Assembly: GCA_041402125.1 (NCBI GenBank)
Contig: JAWKSY010000001.1
Location: forward strand, 62,001 to 126,000
Direction of reading: 5' to 3'
Origin: JAWKSY01 sp041402125
GTDB taxonomy: Bacteria > Planctomycetota > GCA-002687715 > DRQF01
Length of the DNA: 64,000 nucleotides
Positions 37,101 to 45,293 of this stretch are shown piece by piece; the stretch's first letter is position 1; each line of letters starts with the position of its first letter. The notes under the pieces are model-generated. The model saw only the letters and a list, made by a program, of their open reading frames with translations, had not been told where the DNA came from and did no database searches. Position numbers and translations under genes: made by a program.

Positions 37101-37902
37101 CGGCCTCGGCGCGCTTCATCCGCGCGACGGCCTCGACGAGGAGGTGGGTGCCCTTCGCCGGACTGAGCCCGCCCCAGCTCGCGATCCGCAGCTTCTCGTT
37201 CCTCCCCGCGGTCCGGCGGCCGCGCCCCCGCGCCGGGGTCGGGGCGATCGTGCCGTGTTCGAGGACCTCGATGCGGTCGAGGATCTCCGGGAACTGGCGG
37301 CCGACGACGCCGCGGAGCGATCCGGACGGCGCCAGCACCTCGGCCGCGAGCGCGAGTTCCTGCTGGAAGTCGTCGCGGTGGGCCTCGATCGCGAGCCCGA
37401 CCTCCTCGTCGTCCTGGAACCAGAAGCGCTCGACGCAGTCGCCGCAGTTCTCGGGCGAGACGAAGCGCTCGCAGAACTCGCCCCGGCGCACGCGGAAGGT
37501 GCGCGGACAGCTCGTCCCGGTGTCGTGCAGGGTGACGACGGCGGGAATGCCCAGCGAGGTCGCGATCTCGACGAGGTTGCGGCTGAGCCGCTTCCAGTGG
37601 TGGACGTGGACGAGATCGGGCCGGCGCTCGCGGAGGAGATCCTCGACGAGGCCCGAGGCGGCGGGATCCCAGGCGTGGTACCAGGACTCGAGGTAGAGCC
37701 CGCGCCGGTGCAGCCGGTGGAGCGGCAGGCCGTCCCATCGCTCGGCCGCGATGCCGGCTCGTTCGCGGTCGAGATCGCTGCCGGCGAGGATCTCGACCTC
37801 GAGGCCCCGCTCGACGAGCTCGCGGGAGAGGGCGGCGACGTAGCGCTCGGTGCCCCCGGCGTGGCGCGGAAACCAGCCGTGGACGATCTGGAGCACGCGC
37901 AT
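34111..37902 (-). CDS. GT4-coiled coil-GT4 glycosyltransferase fusion
   Basis: A 1263-residue protein from ATG 37902 (GGGAG upstream). Residues 1 to about 415 are one GT4 domain (MRVLQIVHGWFPRHAGGTER, SWGGLSPAKGTHLLVEAV, ESHSFTVDEAWTAGLPVVV). Residues about 430-780 are a long charged coiled coil. From Met808 a second full GT4 domain follows (MRILTVVHDFLPGHAAGTEI, GFVGTIAEYKGVHLMLEAM, ENSPLTIHEAWMAG). There is no stop between them. Both have the C-x(n)-C-x(n)-C-x2-C insert. Met808 could be an independent start, but only a weak ribosome site (GGAAC) precedes it. The coiled coil may hold the two catalytic heads apart or drive oligomerisation, as in some chain-length controllers. Confidence 0.82.
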   Translation of the reverse strand: MRVLQIVHGWFPRHAGGTERYVAALSRELVERGLEVEILAGSDLDRERAGIAAERWDGLPLHRLHRRGLYLESWYHAWDPAASGLVEDLLRERRPDLVHVHHWKRLSRNLVEIATSLGIPAVVTLHDTGTSCPRTFRVRRGEFCERFVSPENCGDCVERFWFQDDEEVGLAIEAHRDDFQQELALAAEVLAPSGSLRGVVGRQFPEILDRIEVLEHGTIAPTPARGRGRRTAGRNEKLRIASWGGLSPAKGTHLLVEAVARMKRAEAVELEIWGGFDPGARAFETRVRERAAGLPITFRGGFEAGELPLGRYDLAVFPSVACESHSFTVDEAWTAGLPVVVPDRGGPADRLGGGGFTFRAGREADLARRLDELVDDPARLEDARAKLPRPKEMAVHAAELVKRYSRAVRRGADPAAIDPARAGARARVLARRLDRRDQRLWDLRGESDARRGRVDELDGAIARRDEALVAKEKVLADFQTQLANLTRIIEEKEQEVAAAHRTLAEDRAAAETRRVETEARLGRRDATIAELQGIRRGAEEELGRLRARDEDRERRLVLAEKQREELEAALADRQSALDDFARSAAELAAARDAAGVELAEARRSAETALEERAARLRDLEEELVRLRSEARGLEERVERAERRSRELENLRRDLAERNRRLEQLAENLGHQRARETSSLDVHQVALERALADLDELRAERAGIAERLGEIEGQLRERFAPIAAEVGLEPERREDPFALVDAAIANHDRLHAIIAERGELLGRLASDRARELAAEAKARAGAARPAGLGLGSRVARMTRRLRRRDPERMRILTVVHDFLPGHAAGTEIYTYKLLKELRERHDVHLLFCEARHDRPRYSVSRGEFDGLPFTEVVHNYQWTDFEETYRDPRMDAIFEGVLDEFEPDLVHVQHLHYFSMNFVPIAKSRGLPVVYTLHEYMLMCARGGQLIREDLEICEKPVPEKCADCVRHWSLGDDYGLPDRRRELELVRAALPEAERAAWDRYTGPLASRPLDAEGRRLYAAAVRARLDFIRDRIRGVDLFISPSDFLRRKFIEVGMIDAARIIHSDNGFDLTPFAGVTHEPSETLRFGFVGTIAEYKGVHLMLEAMRGIDEPDVVLDVWGDLDTFHGYKDRLLAIPRSDRVRLRGRFDNARIAEVLAGIDVLIVPSLWFENSPLTIHEAWMAGIPVIASDRGGMAELVEDGVNGLHFRLGDADDLRAKMRAFVDDRGLAARLAAKVGFVKPIADNAREIEGYYRRLLAGEWVTA

Positions 37903-37933
37903 CGAGGACTCCCGGGCCGAACTGCGGACGAAC

Positions 37934-37946
37934 CGCCGCATTATGT
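37934..37946 (-). promoter_or_regulatory. Candidate -10 element ahead of the GT4-coiled-coil-GT4 gene
   Basis: On the minus strand CATAAT (37945-37940) lies 38 bases before the ATG at 37902, in the 146-bp gap that separates this gene from the upstream GT4 gene. I see no good -35 box 17 bases upstream. It is the longest gap inside the operon, so an internal promoter is plausible. Confidence 0.25.
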
Positions 37947-38048
37947 CCGAACCGGGCCGCGAGAGAATCCCCCGGAGGGGTCCGGGCGGCGATTCGTGTC
38001 CAGGAGCGGAATGGGGAGCGGAGTCCGGAGCGCCATGGTCACCGCTCT

Positions 38049-39432
38049 TCAGTCGCCCTCGATCTCGTAGGACTGGACCGTGCGGTAGAGGCGTTCGTGG
38101 AAGCGCGCGTCGTCGTCGATCGCGCGGCGTCGGACAGGAGGCGGAGAGGTAGGCCAGGAGGCCGTCCTCCGACGCGAGCCGGTGCAGCGCGAGGGCGAGC
38201 GCCCGACCGTCGCCCGGAGGCACGAGCAGGCCGTCGCGCTCGTGGCGCACGTATTCGGCCATCCCGCCGATGCCGGAGGCGACGACCGGCAAACCCGCCG
38301 CATGCGCCTCGTGGATCACCAGGGGCGAGTTTTCCCACCAGACGCTCGGGACGACGAGGACGTCCATCTCGTCGAGCATCCGCGGGATCTCGTCGATCGC
38401 GACGCGGCCGTGGAGGCGCACGCGGGGCCCGAGGGCGGAACGGAGGCGTTCGACGTACTCGGGCTTCGAGGAGATGTCCCCGCAGATGTCGGCCTCGAAG
38501 GGCGCGCCGCCCTCCGCGAGGAGGCCGAGGGCCTCCACGAGGACGTGGACGCCCTTGATGGGCTGCACGGACCCCACGAAGCCGATCCGCAGCGGACGGG
38601 CGCTCGATCGCTCCCGGCGTCGCCGACGGTACTGCCCGAGTTCGAGTCCGAGCGGATTGAGGGCGATGCGCTCGCCGTCGAAACCGGCCGCGACGAAACG
38701 CGAGCGCAGGAACTCGGAGGGCGCGAGCCAGAGCGCCACGGCCTCGAAGGCGTCCCGCATGCGGGCCTCGCGAACGAGCAGCTCGCGGCGCATCTCGTCC
38801 ACGACGTCGTCGTCGGGCTCCTGGTCACCGTCCTCCCGCTTCGCGAGACGGACCTTGCGCGCCTTGGCCTTGAAGTCGATCCCCGTCAGCGACTTCACGC
38901 CGGCGATCCCGCGGAGGGCCCAGAGATCGAGCTTGCCCCGGCCCCAGGGGAAGCGCGCCATGCAGGGCGCGCAGCGCGCGAGTCCCGGGGCCTCGCAGCG
39001 CTCGCCGTCCTGGCGCAGCATCTGCCCGTTGCGGCCGCAGAGCATCCAGTACTCGTGCAGGGTCGCCACCGAGGGCACGCCGAGCTCCCAGGCGATCAGG
39101 GGCAGGTTCGCGCTGTGGTGGAGGAAGTGCTGGAAGTGGACGATGTCCGGCTTCACCGCGCGGACGACGGCGCCGAAGTGGCGCTCCATCTTCGGGTCCG
39201 CGTAGGAGGAGACGAAGTCGTCGTAGCGGCGGTGGTTCGTGAACTCCACGACGCGCACGCCGTCGATCTCGTAACCCCGCCGGGAGTAGTTGCGGTGGGA
39301 GAGCCGGTCGTCGGCGCTCATGACGACGACCTCGTGCCGCTTCGCGATCTCTCGCGCCAGCCGCAGCGTGTAGATCTCGGCGCCTCCCTGGTGTCGCGGG
39401 GGGAAGCGATGAGCGACGTAGAGAATCCTCAT
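38049..39432 (-). CDS. GT4 glycosyltransferase, apparent frameshift near its 3' end
   Basis: ATG 39432 overlaps the upstream stop by ATGA. The protein is a family 4 GT-B enzyme: YVAHRFPPRHQGGAEIYTLR, four-Cys insert after TLHEYWMLC, GFVGSVQPIKGVHVLVEAL, and ENSPLVIHEAHAAGLPVVAS near the donor site. Just after DGLLAYLSAS (about 38140) the sense shifts frame and continues as RRRAIDDDARFHERLYRTVQ to a stop at 38049, giving about 460 residues. The 1384-bp span is one base over a multiple of three, so an extra base here is likely. In the uncorrected frame no stop occurs until far into the next gene. Confidence 0.82.
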
Positions 39433-40403
39433 CCTTCCCCCGCACCCCGGGTCGGAGCCGCCGGACGCGCCCCGCCGAAGAGGGCGCGCAACATGCCTCT
39501 CCCCTTGGCCCGGACCGCCCGGGCTCGCCCGCGGACGACCCCCGCGACCAGCAACGCCGGCCAGAGCAGGAGATCGAGGACGACGAAGGCGGCCCAGAGC
39601 CGGACCTCGCGCCGCTTGCGGAGGAGGAGCACGACATTATAGGCCAGCATCTCCTTCCGCCACGCGCCGTATCCGCCGCCCGTCGAGGCGCCGGCCCGAT
39701 GGTGGAGGACGGCCCCCGGAACGTGGAGGCAGGCGAAGCCCGCGTCGCGGGCGCGGAGCGAGAGGTCGAGATCCTCCACGTAGACGAAGAATCGCTCGTC
39801 GAAGAGGCCGATCGCCTCGAAGACCTCCCTCCGGACGAGCAGGCCGCAACCCGTGAGGGCGTCGACCTCCTCCTCGCGGTCGTAGCGGCCGTCGTCCGGC
39901 CGCTCGAAGCCGCGGAGGTCCTGCAGGTTCGGATGGAATCCGACCGAGACGCCGGCGCACCAGAGCCGCGGCGGCCCCTCCCCCTCCCGGAGGATCTTCG
40001 GCGCGAGCAGTCCCGCCGCGGGTCGGCGGCGCGAGGCCTCCTCGAGCCGAGCGAGGGTCTCGGGCTCGCACCGCGCATCGTTGTTGAGGAGGAAGACGAG
40101 GTCCGCGCCCCGTTCGAGCGCGCGGGCGATCCCCTGGTTCGCCGCGGCGGCGAAGCCGCGGTTGTCGGGGTTGCGGATGATCTCGGGGACCGGGCTCCCC
40201 CCGCCCGCGAGGGCGAGGGAGTCGTCGGTCGAGCCGTTGTCGACGACGATCACGCCGTCCGGTCGCCGGGAGCCCGCGCCGACCGCCGCGAGCGCATCGC
40301 GCGTCATCGCCCCGCCGTTCCAGTTGACCATCACCAGCCAGAGGGACGGCGCGGCCGTCGTCGCGCTCCGTTCCGGCGGCGGATCGGGGGCGGCGGCGCT
40401 CAC
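39429..40403 (-). CDS. GT2 glycosyltransferase (rhamnosyltransferase-like)
   Basis: A 324-residue GT-A family 2 enzyme starting at GTG 40403, which overlaps the upstream stop by GTGA. Motifs are VMVNWNGG, VVDNGSTDDS, NRGFAAAANQGI, FLLNNDARCEPE (the NDD-type metal site), and ALTGCGLLVRREVFEAIGLFDERFFVYVEDLDLSLR, typical of rhamnosyl- or galactosyltransferases of surface polysaccharides. Two transmembrane helices at the C-terminus (WAAFVVLDLLLWPALLVAGVV) should tie it to the membrane. The next gene starts within its stop codon (ATGA). Confidence 0.9.
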   Translation of the reverse strand: MSAAAPDPPPERSATTAAPSLWLVMVNWNGGAMTRDALAAVGAGSRRPDGVIVVDNGSTDDSLALAGGGSPVPEIIRNPDNRGFAAAANQGIARALERGADLVFLLNNDARCEPETLARLEEASRRRPAAGLLAPKILREGEGPPRLWCAGVSVGFHPNLQDLRGFERPDDGRYDREEEVDALTGCGLLVRREVFEAIGLFDERFFVYVEDLDLSLRARDAGFACLHVPGAVLHHRAGASTGGGYGAWRKEMLAYNVVLLLRKRREVRLWAAFVVLDLLLWPALLVAGVVRGRARAVRAKGRGMLRALFGGARPAAPTRGAGEG

Positions 40404-41383
40404 TTCGTCGGCAACCGGAAATCCGGATGACGACAGACGACGCGGCGGCGCAGGCAGTAGGGGAGGTTCCAGAACGCGGCCAGCGTGGCCTTCACACAGA
40501 CCCAGAGCCCGCCCGGCGTCCCGCGGACGGTCTCGAAGAACCCGATCGTGCCGACCGCGTCGGCCTTCGTCTCGCCGCTCTTCCGGCGGAAGGGCGAGAA
40601 GAGCTGGCCGAGGACGAAGCCGAGGATCGCGCCCCAGCCGACGTTCTTGAACAGATACAGCCAGAGGTTGCGGACGTGGTAGTAGAGGCTCCGCTTCCCC
40701 TTCTTCATCCCGAAGGGCGTGCCGTGCTTCACCGCGACCGTCGGGTACTGGAGGATCCGGTAGCCCAGGTTCATCACCCGGCAGGAGAGATCGCGCTCGT
40801 TGCCGTAGATGAAGAAGCGGACGTCGTAGTAGCCGGCCCGGCGGATGACGTCGTGGCGCGCCAGCGTCGCGCAGCCGCGGAAGGTGGCCATGTAGCGCTC
40901 GGCGTTCACGTCGGGATGCTCGAGATACCAGTCCGGCATGCCGGGCTCGACGACGTTGGAGCTCACCATCGCGGTCGTCTCGGGCTCGGCGGCGAACTTC
41001 TCGAGCATGCGCTCGAGCCAGTCGTCGGGCAGCACGACGTCGTCGTCGAGGATCGCGACGAACTCCGTGCCCGCGCTCGAGAATCCGATGTTGAAGGTCT
41101 CGCAGGCGCCGTAGGCCGGATCCGGCATCTCGACGAGCGTGACCTCGGGGAACTCGCGGCGGATCATCTCGGGCGTGCCGTCGGATGACGCGTTGTCCAC
41201 GACGATGAGGTGATCGAACTTCACGGTCTGGCGGCGCTGCGACTCGAGATTGAGGCGCACGTCCTCGCGCTTGTTGAAGGAGGTCATGACCGCGGCGGCG
41301 GTGGGACGACCCTCGACGGGAGTGCGGTTCAGGAAGAGACGGCGGGCTTCGTCCGCGTCCGGGAGTTTCGTCGCGCCGGTCAT
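40400..41383 (-). CDS. GT2 glycosyltransferase
   Basis: A 327-residue GT-A family 2 enzyme from ATG 41383 (ATGA overlap with the deacetylase gene). Motifs are AAVMTSFNKREDV, VVDNASSDGTPEMI, the DxD-type metal site ILDDDVVLPDDWL, and FFIYGNERDLSCRVMNLGY. The C-terminal region includes a hydrophobic stretch, LFKNVGWGAILGFVLGQLF, suggesting membrane association. It likely transfers an activated sugar to the glycan made by this locus. Confidence 0.9.
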   Translation of the reverse strand: MTGATKLPDADEARRLFLNRTPVEGRPTAAAVMTSFNKREDVRLNLESQRRQTVKFDHLIVVDNASSDGTPEMIRREFPEVTLVEMPDPAYGACETFNIGFSSAGTEFVAILDDDVVLPDDWLERMLEKFAAEPETTAMVSSNVVEPGMPDWYLEHPDVNAERYMATFRGCATLARHDVIRRAGYYDVRFFIYGNERDLSCRVMNLGYRILQYPTVAVKHGTPFGMKKGKRSLYYHVRNLWLYLFKNVGWGAILGFVLGQLFSPFRRKSGETKADAVGTIGFFETVRGTPGGLWVCVKATLAAFWNLPYCLRRRVVCRHPDFRLPTK

Positions 41384-42153
41384 GCGTAGGGGATTCCCGG
41401 GGCCATGCGGTCGGTGATGCGCGCCGCCGATTCGACGGCGGCGAGGAAGGTCTCGATCTCGGCGGGGTCGACCCGGAGGTAGGCCTCGGCGCGCGTCACC
41501 GCGGGATCGTCCACGTTCGCGGTGCGGGCGACGTCGACTCCGGTGAGCTTCGCGACCAGGTCGTGGTGCTCGAGCTGGGACGCGTAGCAGCGCAGGGCCT
41601 CGATCTTCCGGGCGAAGAGGTGCGTCGTGTCGATCAGCAGGTTGCTCGGCATGAAAGTCCCGACCTCGTAGGCGAGGAGGCGACCGGCGTGGCCGGCGAC
41701 GCGCGCCGCCGCGAGCGCGGCGAGGGCCGCGGCGCGATGGTCGGGATGGAGTTCCCAGGGGCTCGGGAAGGCGAGGGTCGCGGGGCGCATCCCGGCGATC
41801 CGCGCCGCGAGCGCGGCGACCGGCGCCGGCGGATCACCCTCCCCCATCGCGGCCACGAGCCCGCCGTCGGGGAAGTCGAGGAACTCGGTCTCGGCGCCGC
41901 CGAGCGCGATCGCCGCGGCGCGGCATTCCTCGCGGCGTCGCTCGACGTAGCCCTCGCCGTGCCGCCCGTCGAAGTCGCCGAGCCGGCCGTCCGTCATCAC
42001 CGTCACGTGGACCGGAGCGTCCGCGTCCCGGTGCGCGAGGATCAGACCGCCGGCGCCGATGACCTCGTCGTCGGGGTGGGGGGCGACGACCAGCAGCGAC
42101 CCCTGGACGAGGTCGCGCGGCGCGAAGAGGGGCTCCCAGGTGCGGAGGAACAT
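41380..42153 (-). CDS. PIG-L/LmbE family deacetylase (first of two)
   Basis: A 257-residue member of the zinc-dependent N-acetylglucosamine deacetylase family. The zinc motif is VVAPHPDDEVIGAG, and the later histidine motif is SPWELHPDHRAA. Members remove acetyl groups from GlcNAc-containing lipids or small thiols. Inside a glycosyltransferase operon the likely substrate is an N-acetyl-sugar lipid intermediate. ATG 42153 lies one base from the previous stop, and its own stop overlaps the next ATG (ATGA). Confidence 0.9.
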   Translation of the reverse strand: MFLRTWEPLFAPRDLVQGSLLVVAPHPDDEVIGAGGLILAHRDADAPVHVTVMTDGRLGDFDGRHGEGYVERRREECRAAAIALGGAETEFLDFPDGGLVAAMGEGDPPAPVAALAARIAGMRPATLAFPSPWELHPDHRAAALAALAAARVAGHAGRLLAYEVGTFMPSNLLIDTTHLFARKIEALRCYASQLEHHDLVAKLTGVDVARTANVDDPAVTRAEAYLRVDPAEIETFLAAVESAARITDRMAPGIPYA

Positions 42154-42154
42154 G

Positions 42155-43042
42155 TCAGGAACGCGCCTCGTCGAGCTCCCGCTCGAGACGCGCGACGCGG
42201 GCCTCGAGGCTCGCCACGCGCGCCTCCGAGGCCTGGAGCTCGCGCAGCGTGAGCTCGATCCGGCCCCGCCCCTCGTGCACGTAGGAGAGAAGGTCGGAGA
42301 TCACGGTGTGCAGGTACTTCCGGCAGAGCGCCTCTCGCGTCGTCACGAACTCCGCCTTCATCGACGTCACGGCATTCGTGTAGTCGCTGCGGATCTGGAA
42401 CTGGGAGGTGAAGCGCTTCACGTGATGGAAGTCGTGCGCCTGCGCGTAGCGGAAGAAGAGATCGAGGTCCTCGAGCACGAGGAGCTCGGGGTCGAAGCCG
42501 CCGAGCTGGTCGTAGACCGACCGATGGTGGCAGAAGGTCGAGATGTGGATGTAGGTCCCGACGTAGAAGGCCGCGCGGTTGAAGTCCTCGCTGGGGCCGT
42601 CCTTGACCGAGGTGACGACGTAGGCGCCGTTCTCCCCCACCGGCTCCTCGTAGCCCTGCATCGCGTCGGAGTAGAGGACCTTCGCCCCCGTCTCCGCGGC
42701 GGCGGCGAGGAGGACCTCGACGTGCTCCGGGTACCAGAAGTCGTCGTCGTCGAGGTAGAAGATCCACTCGCCGCTCGAGGCCTCGATGCCCTCGGACGCG
42801 GCGCGGCAGCGACCGGGCTTCCGCTCGGGCGGGAAGTTCAGGTAGACGACGTCCTCGGGGCGTTCGAAGAGCGGGCGCAGGGCATCCAGGCGCGGACCGA
42901 CGTCCTCGCCGGCGTCGTTGACGACGACGACCTCGAGGTTGCGCCAGGTCTGCGCGGCGACCGAACGGACGGCCCGTTCGAGCATCTCCGGCCGGTTGTA
43001 GGTCCGCACGATCACCGAGGCGCGCGGTCCGTCGCTTCCCAT
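42155..43042 (-). CDS. GT2 glycosyltransferase with C-terminal coiled coil
   Basis: A 295-residue family 2 enzyme. Motifs are VIVRTYNRPEMLERAVRSVA, VVNDAGEDV, and the metal site FYLDDDDFWYP. The final 40 residues (RELQASEARVASLEARVARL) form a coiled coil that could mediate complex assembly with other enzymes of the locus. The start is ATG 43042. A GTG at 43051 that overlaps the upstream stop (GTGA) would add three residues and is also possible. Confidence 0.88.
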   Translation of the reverse strand: MGSDGPRASVIVRTYNRPEMLERAVRSVAAQTWRNLEVVVVNDAGEDVGPRLDALRPLFERPEDVVYLNFPPERKPGRCRAASEGIEASSGEWIFYLDDDDFWYPEHVEVLLAAAAETGAKVLYSDAMQGYEEPVGENGAYVVTSVKDGPSEDFNRAAFYVGTYIHISTFCHHRSVYDQLGGFDPELLVLEDLDLFFRYAQAHDFHHVKRFTSQFQIRSDYTNAVTSMKAEFVTTREALCRKYLHTVISDLLSYVHEGRGRIELTLRELQASEARVASLEARVARLERELDEARS

Positions 43043-43047
43043 GGCGT

Positions 43048-44502
43048 TCACTGCTTCATCGCTCCGCTCCCCGCGTCCGGTGACGCGGGATCGATCCGCT
43101 CGAGTTCGGCCCGCGCCGCCTCGTCTCCGGCCAGGGCGCGCCGGGCCAGAGCGTAGCGCTCCTGGAGGCGATCCACGAACCACTCGATGTCGAGCATCGC
43201 GTCGTCGCGACGCGCCACCCGGCACCGGGCGAGCTCGGGGGCCTCGATCCGGGGCGGCGCCCCGCGCCGCACGACCTCATGGTACGCATCGAGCGTGGTC
43301 CGCGCCCAGCTTACCCGGTCGACGAGCTCGCCCGGCGCGGCGGCGAGTAAAGATGCACGCACCTCGTCGCGGGCGACGCGGTCGAGCGCGGCGGCCCAGG
43401 CCGCGACGTCGCCCGCGGGCAGCACCTCTCCCCGTCCGCCGACGCGCTCGCCCAGGGCGCCGGCGTCGGAGACCAGCACGGGCAGGCCGAGCGCGAGGGC
43501 CTCGTCGACGACGAGGCCGTGGGTCTCGGGCGCGAGCGAGGGGAAGACGACGATGTCGAGGTCGCGGGTGAGCTCGGGCAGCGCCTCGCGCTCGTAGGGA
43601 CCGAGCCAGCTCACGCGCGCGGGCGCGGCGAGCTCCTCGAGGCGCGCGATCAGGCCGGGCTCGCTCTCCCGGCCGGCGAGGACGAGCTCGATCGGCGACG
43701 TCGCCCGGGCCGCGGCGCGGGCCAGCCCCTCGAGCCCCTTGATCGCGGCGAGATTGCCCCAGTGACCGACCCGGAGCGCGACCCCGTCGGCCCGCGGGCG
43801 CAGCGGGCGCGCGGGACGGATCTCGTCGACGAGACCGATCGGGAGGCGCCTCAGGTTCGCCGCGATCCCGGGCTCGGCCAGCGGGCCGAGCGCCTCGAGT
43901 CGCGCGCGATGCGAGGGCGACGAGTAGGTCACGAGGCGGGCGAGTCGCAGCTCCTGCCGGAGGCTCTCGCGCCGCAGGGCCAGCGAGACCGCGAACTGCC
44001 CCGCTTCCATCGGCCGGAGTTCGGCCGTGCAGGGACCGCAGGCCTCGACGCTCTCGTCGCGGTCGCAGGAGACGCCGGGGCGGGGCATGCGGAAGAAGCG
44101 GGAGCAGGAGACCCAGAGATCCTGCAGCATCACGATCGCCGGCACGCCGACGCGGACCGCGACCGTCACGAGGTCGTTCGAGAGCCGGTGCCAGTGCAGG
44201 ACGTGCACGAGGTCGGGGCGCTCCGCGAGCAGGGTCTCCTCGAAGAGCCGCGAGGCCTCGGGGTCGTACTCGTCGGCGGGATCGTCGCGGCGCGCGAGGC
44301 GACGGTAGCGATGGACGCGGATCCCGCGGTGCTCGCCCGTCTCGAGGGCGGCGTCACCCGGCCCGCCGCGGTCGGGGCGCCCGACGAAGGCCACCACGTC
44401 GACGCCGAGGTCGCGCAGCGCGAGCGCGAGCCCCTCGGCCGCGCACTCCACGCCGCCGCTCCGCTCGGGCGGGAAGGCGTGCAGGGCGAGGAGGACCTTC
44501 AC
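43048..44502 (-). CDS. GT4 glycosyltransferase
   Basis: A 484-residue GT-B family 4 enzyme from GTG 44502, which overlaps the previous stop (GTGA). Motifs are HAFPPERSGGVECAAEGLA, LHWHRLSNDLV, a four-Cys insert after MLQDLWVSC, VGHWGNLAAIKGLEGLARA, and the donor-site region ETHGLVVDEALALGLPVLVS. A tail of about 60 residues follows the GT domain. It acts on the cytoplasmic face and probably adds one sugar to the locus glycan. Confidence 0.9.
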   Translation of the reverse strand: MKVLLALHAFPPERSGGVECAAEGLALALRDLGVDVVAFVGRPDRGGPGDAALETGEHRGIRVHRYRRLARRDDPADEYDPEASRLFEETLLAERPDLVHVLHWHRLSNDLVTVAVRVGVPAIVMLQDLWVSCSRFFRMPRPGVSCDRDESVEACGPCTAELRPMEAGQFAVSLALRRESLRQELRLARLVTYSSPSHRARLEALGPLAEPGIAANLRRLPIGLVDEIRPARPLRPRADGVALRVGHWGNLAAIKGLEGLARAAARATSPIELVLAGRESEPGLIARLEELAAPARVSWLGPYEREALPELTRDLDIVVFPSLAPETHGLVVDEALALGLPVLVSDAGALGERVGGRGEVLPAGDVAAWAAALDRVARDEVRASLLAAAPGELVDRVSWARTTLDAYHEVVRRGAPPRIEAPELARCRVARRDDAMLDIEWFVDRLQERYALARRALAGDEAARAELERIDPASPDAGSGAMKQ

Positions 44503-45293
44503 CGCGCCTCTCCCTCGGCGCGGTAGGTCCCGACGAAGGCCTCGGCCCGGCGGCGCTCCGCGGGGGCGCTCGCGTGGGGCATGAGGAAGCCGCGGTGGCG
44601 GTTGAGCCCGCCGATGAGGCCCGGGTAGTCGACGTAGGCCGTCTGCGACTCGTAGAGGCGCATCGCCTCGAGCTTCTCCTCGAAGGTCTCGCTCACGTCG
44701 ACGAGGGTCTCGGGCAGGAGCGTCGACCAGACCTCGTAGCCGAGGCAATCGACGCCCGCGAAGCGGGCGGGCTCGTTCCGTCGCAGGTTCTCGAAGGCGG
44801 TCGCGACGGCCCAGTGATCGGCGTGGAACTCGCCGGACCAGGGGTAATAGACGACGCGCGGCCGGACCCGCTCGAGGTGTCCGAGGAGGTGCGTCGCGAG
44901 CCCGTCGAGGAGGACGCGGAGCTTGGCCTCGGGCTCGGGCGGGAGCCCCGGATAGACGAGGTCGAGATCACTCTCGGCGAGGCCGTCCGCGAAGCCGTGG
45001 AAGACGACGTCCTCGCTGCGGAAGTGACGCCGCGCCACGAGTCGAGTCTCCTCCTGACGCCGCGCGACGTAGCTCGCGCGGTCGTAGCGTCCGTCGGGGT
45101 CGCCCTGGGCGCCGTCGAAGACGACGACGACGGAGACGGGATCTCCCTGCCGCACGTGCGCGAGCAGGGTCGCGCCGGGCCCCATGATCTCGTCGTCGGG
45201 GTGCGGCGCGATCACGAGCACGGGACCGCGCGGGAGATCACGGGCGACGACGGGCATGCGCGGCACGCCGCCCGGTCCGGTCGCGCCGCTCAC
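44499..45293 (-). CDS. PIG-L/LmbE family deacetylase (second of two)
   Basis: A 264-residue zinc deacetylase. The zinc motif is VIAPHPDDEIMGPG, and the second motif is YYPWSGEFHADHWAV. It is related to the first deacetylase in this operon but clearly diverged, so the two probably act on different N-acetylated intermediates. I chose GTG 45293 because it overlaps the upstream stop (GTGA) and has GCGGAG upstream; ATG 45257 is the alternative. The presence of two such enzymes suggests a glycan with more than one de-N-acetylated sugar, which is inference. Confidence 0.88.
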   Translation of the reverse strand: MSGATGPGGVPRMPVVARDLPRGPVLVIAPHPDDEIMGPGATLLAHVRQGDPVSVVVVFDGAQGDPDGRYDRASYVARRQEETRLVARRHFRSEDVVFHGFADGLAESDLDLVYPGLPPEPEAKLRVLLDGLATHLLGHLERVRPRVVYYPWSGEFHADHWAVATAFENLRRNEPARFAGVDCLGYEVWSTLLPETLVDVSETFEEKLEAMRLYESQTAYVDYPGLIGGLNRHRGFLMPHASAPAERRRAEAFVGTYRAEGEAR

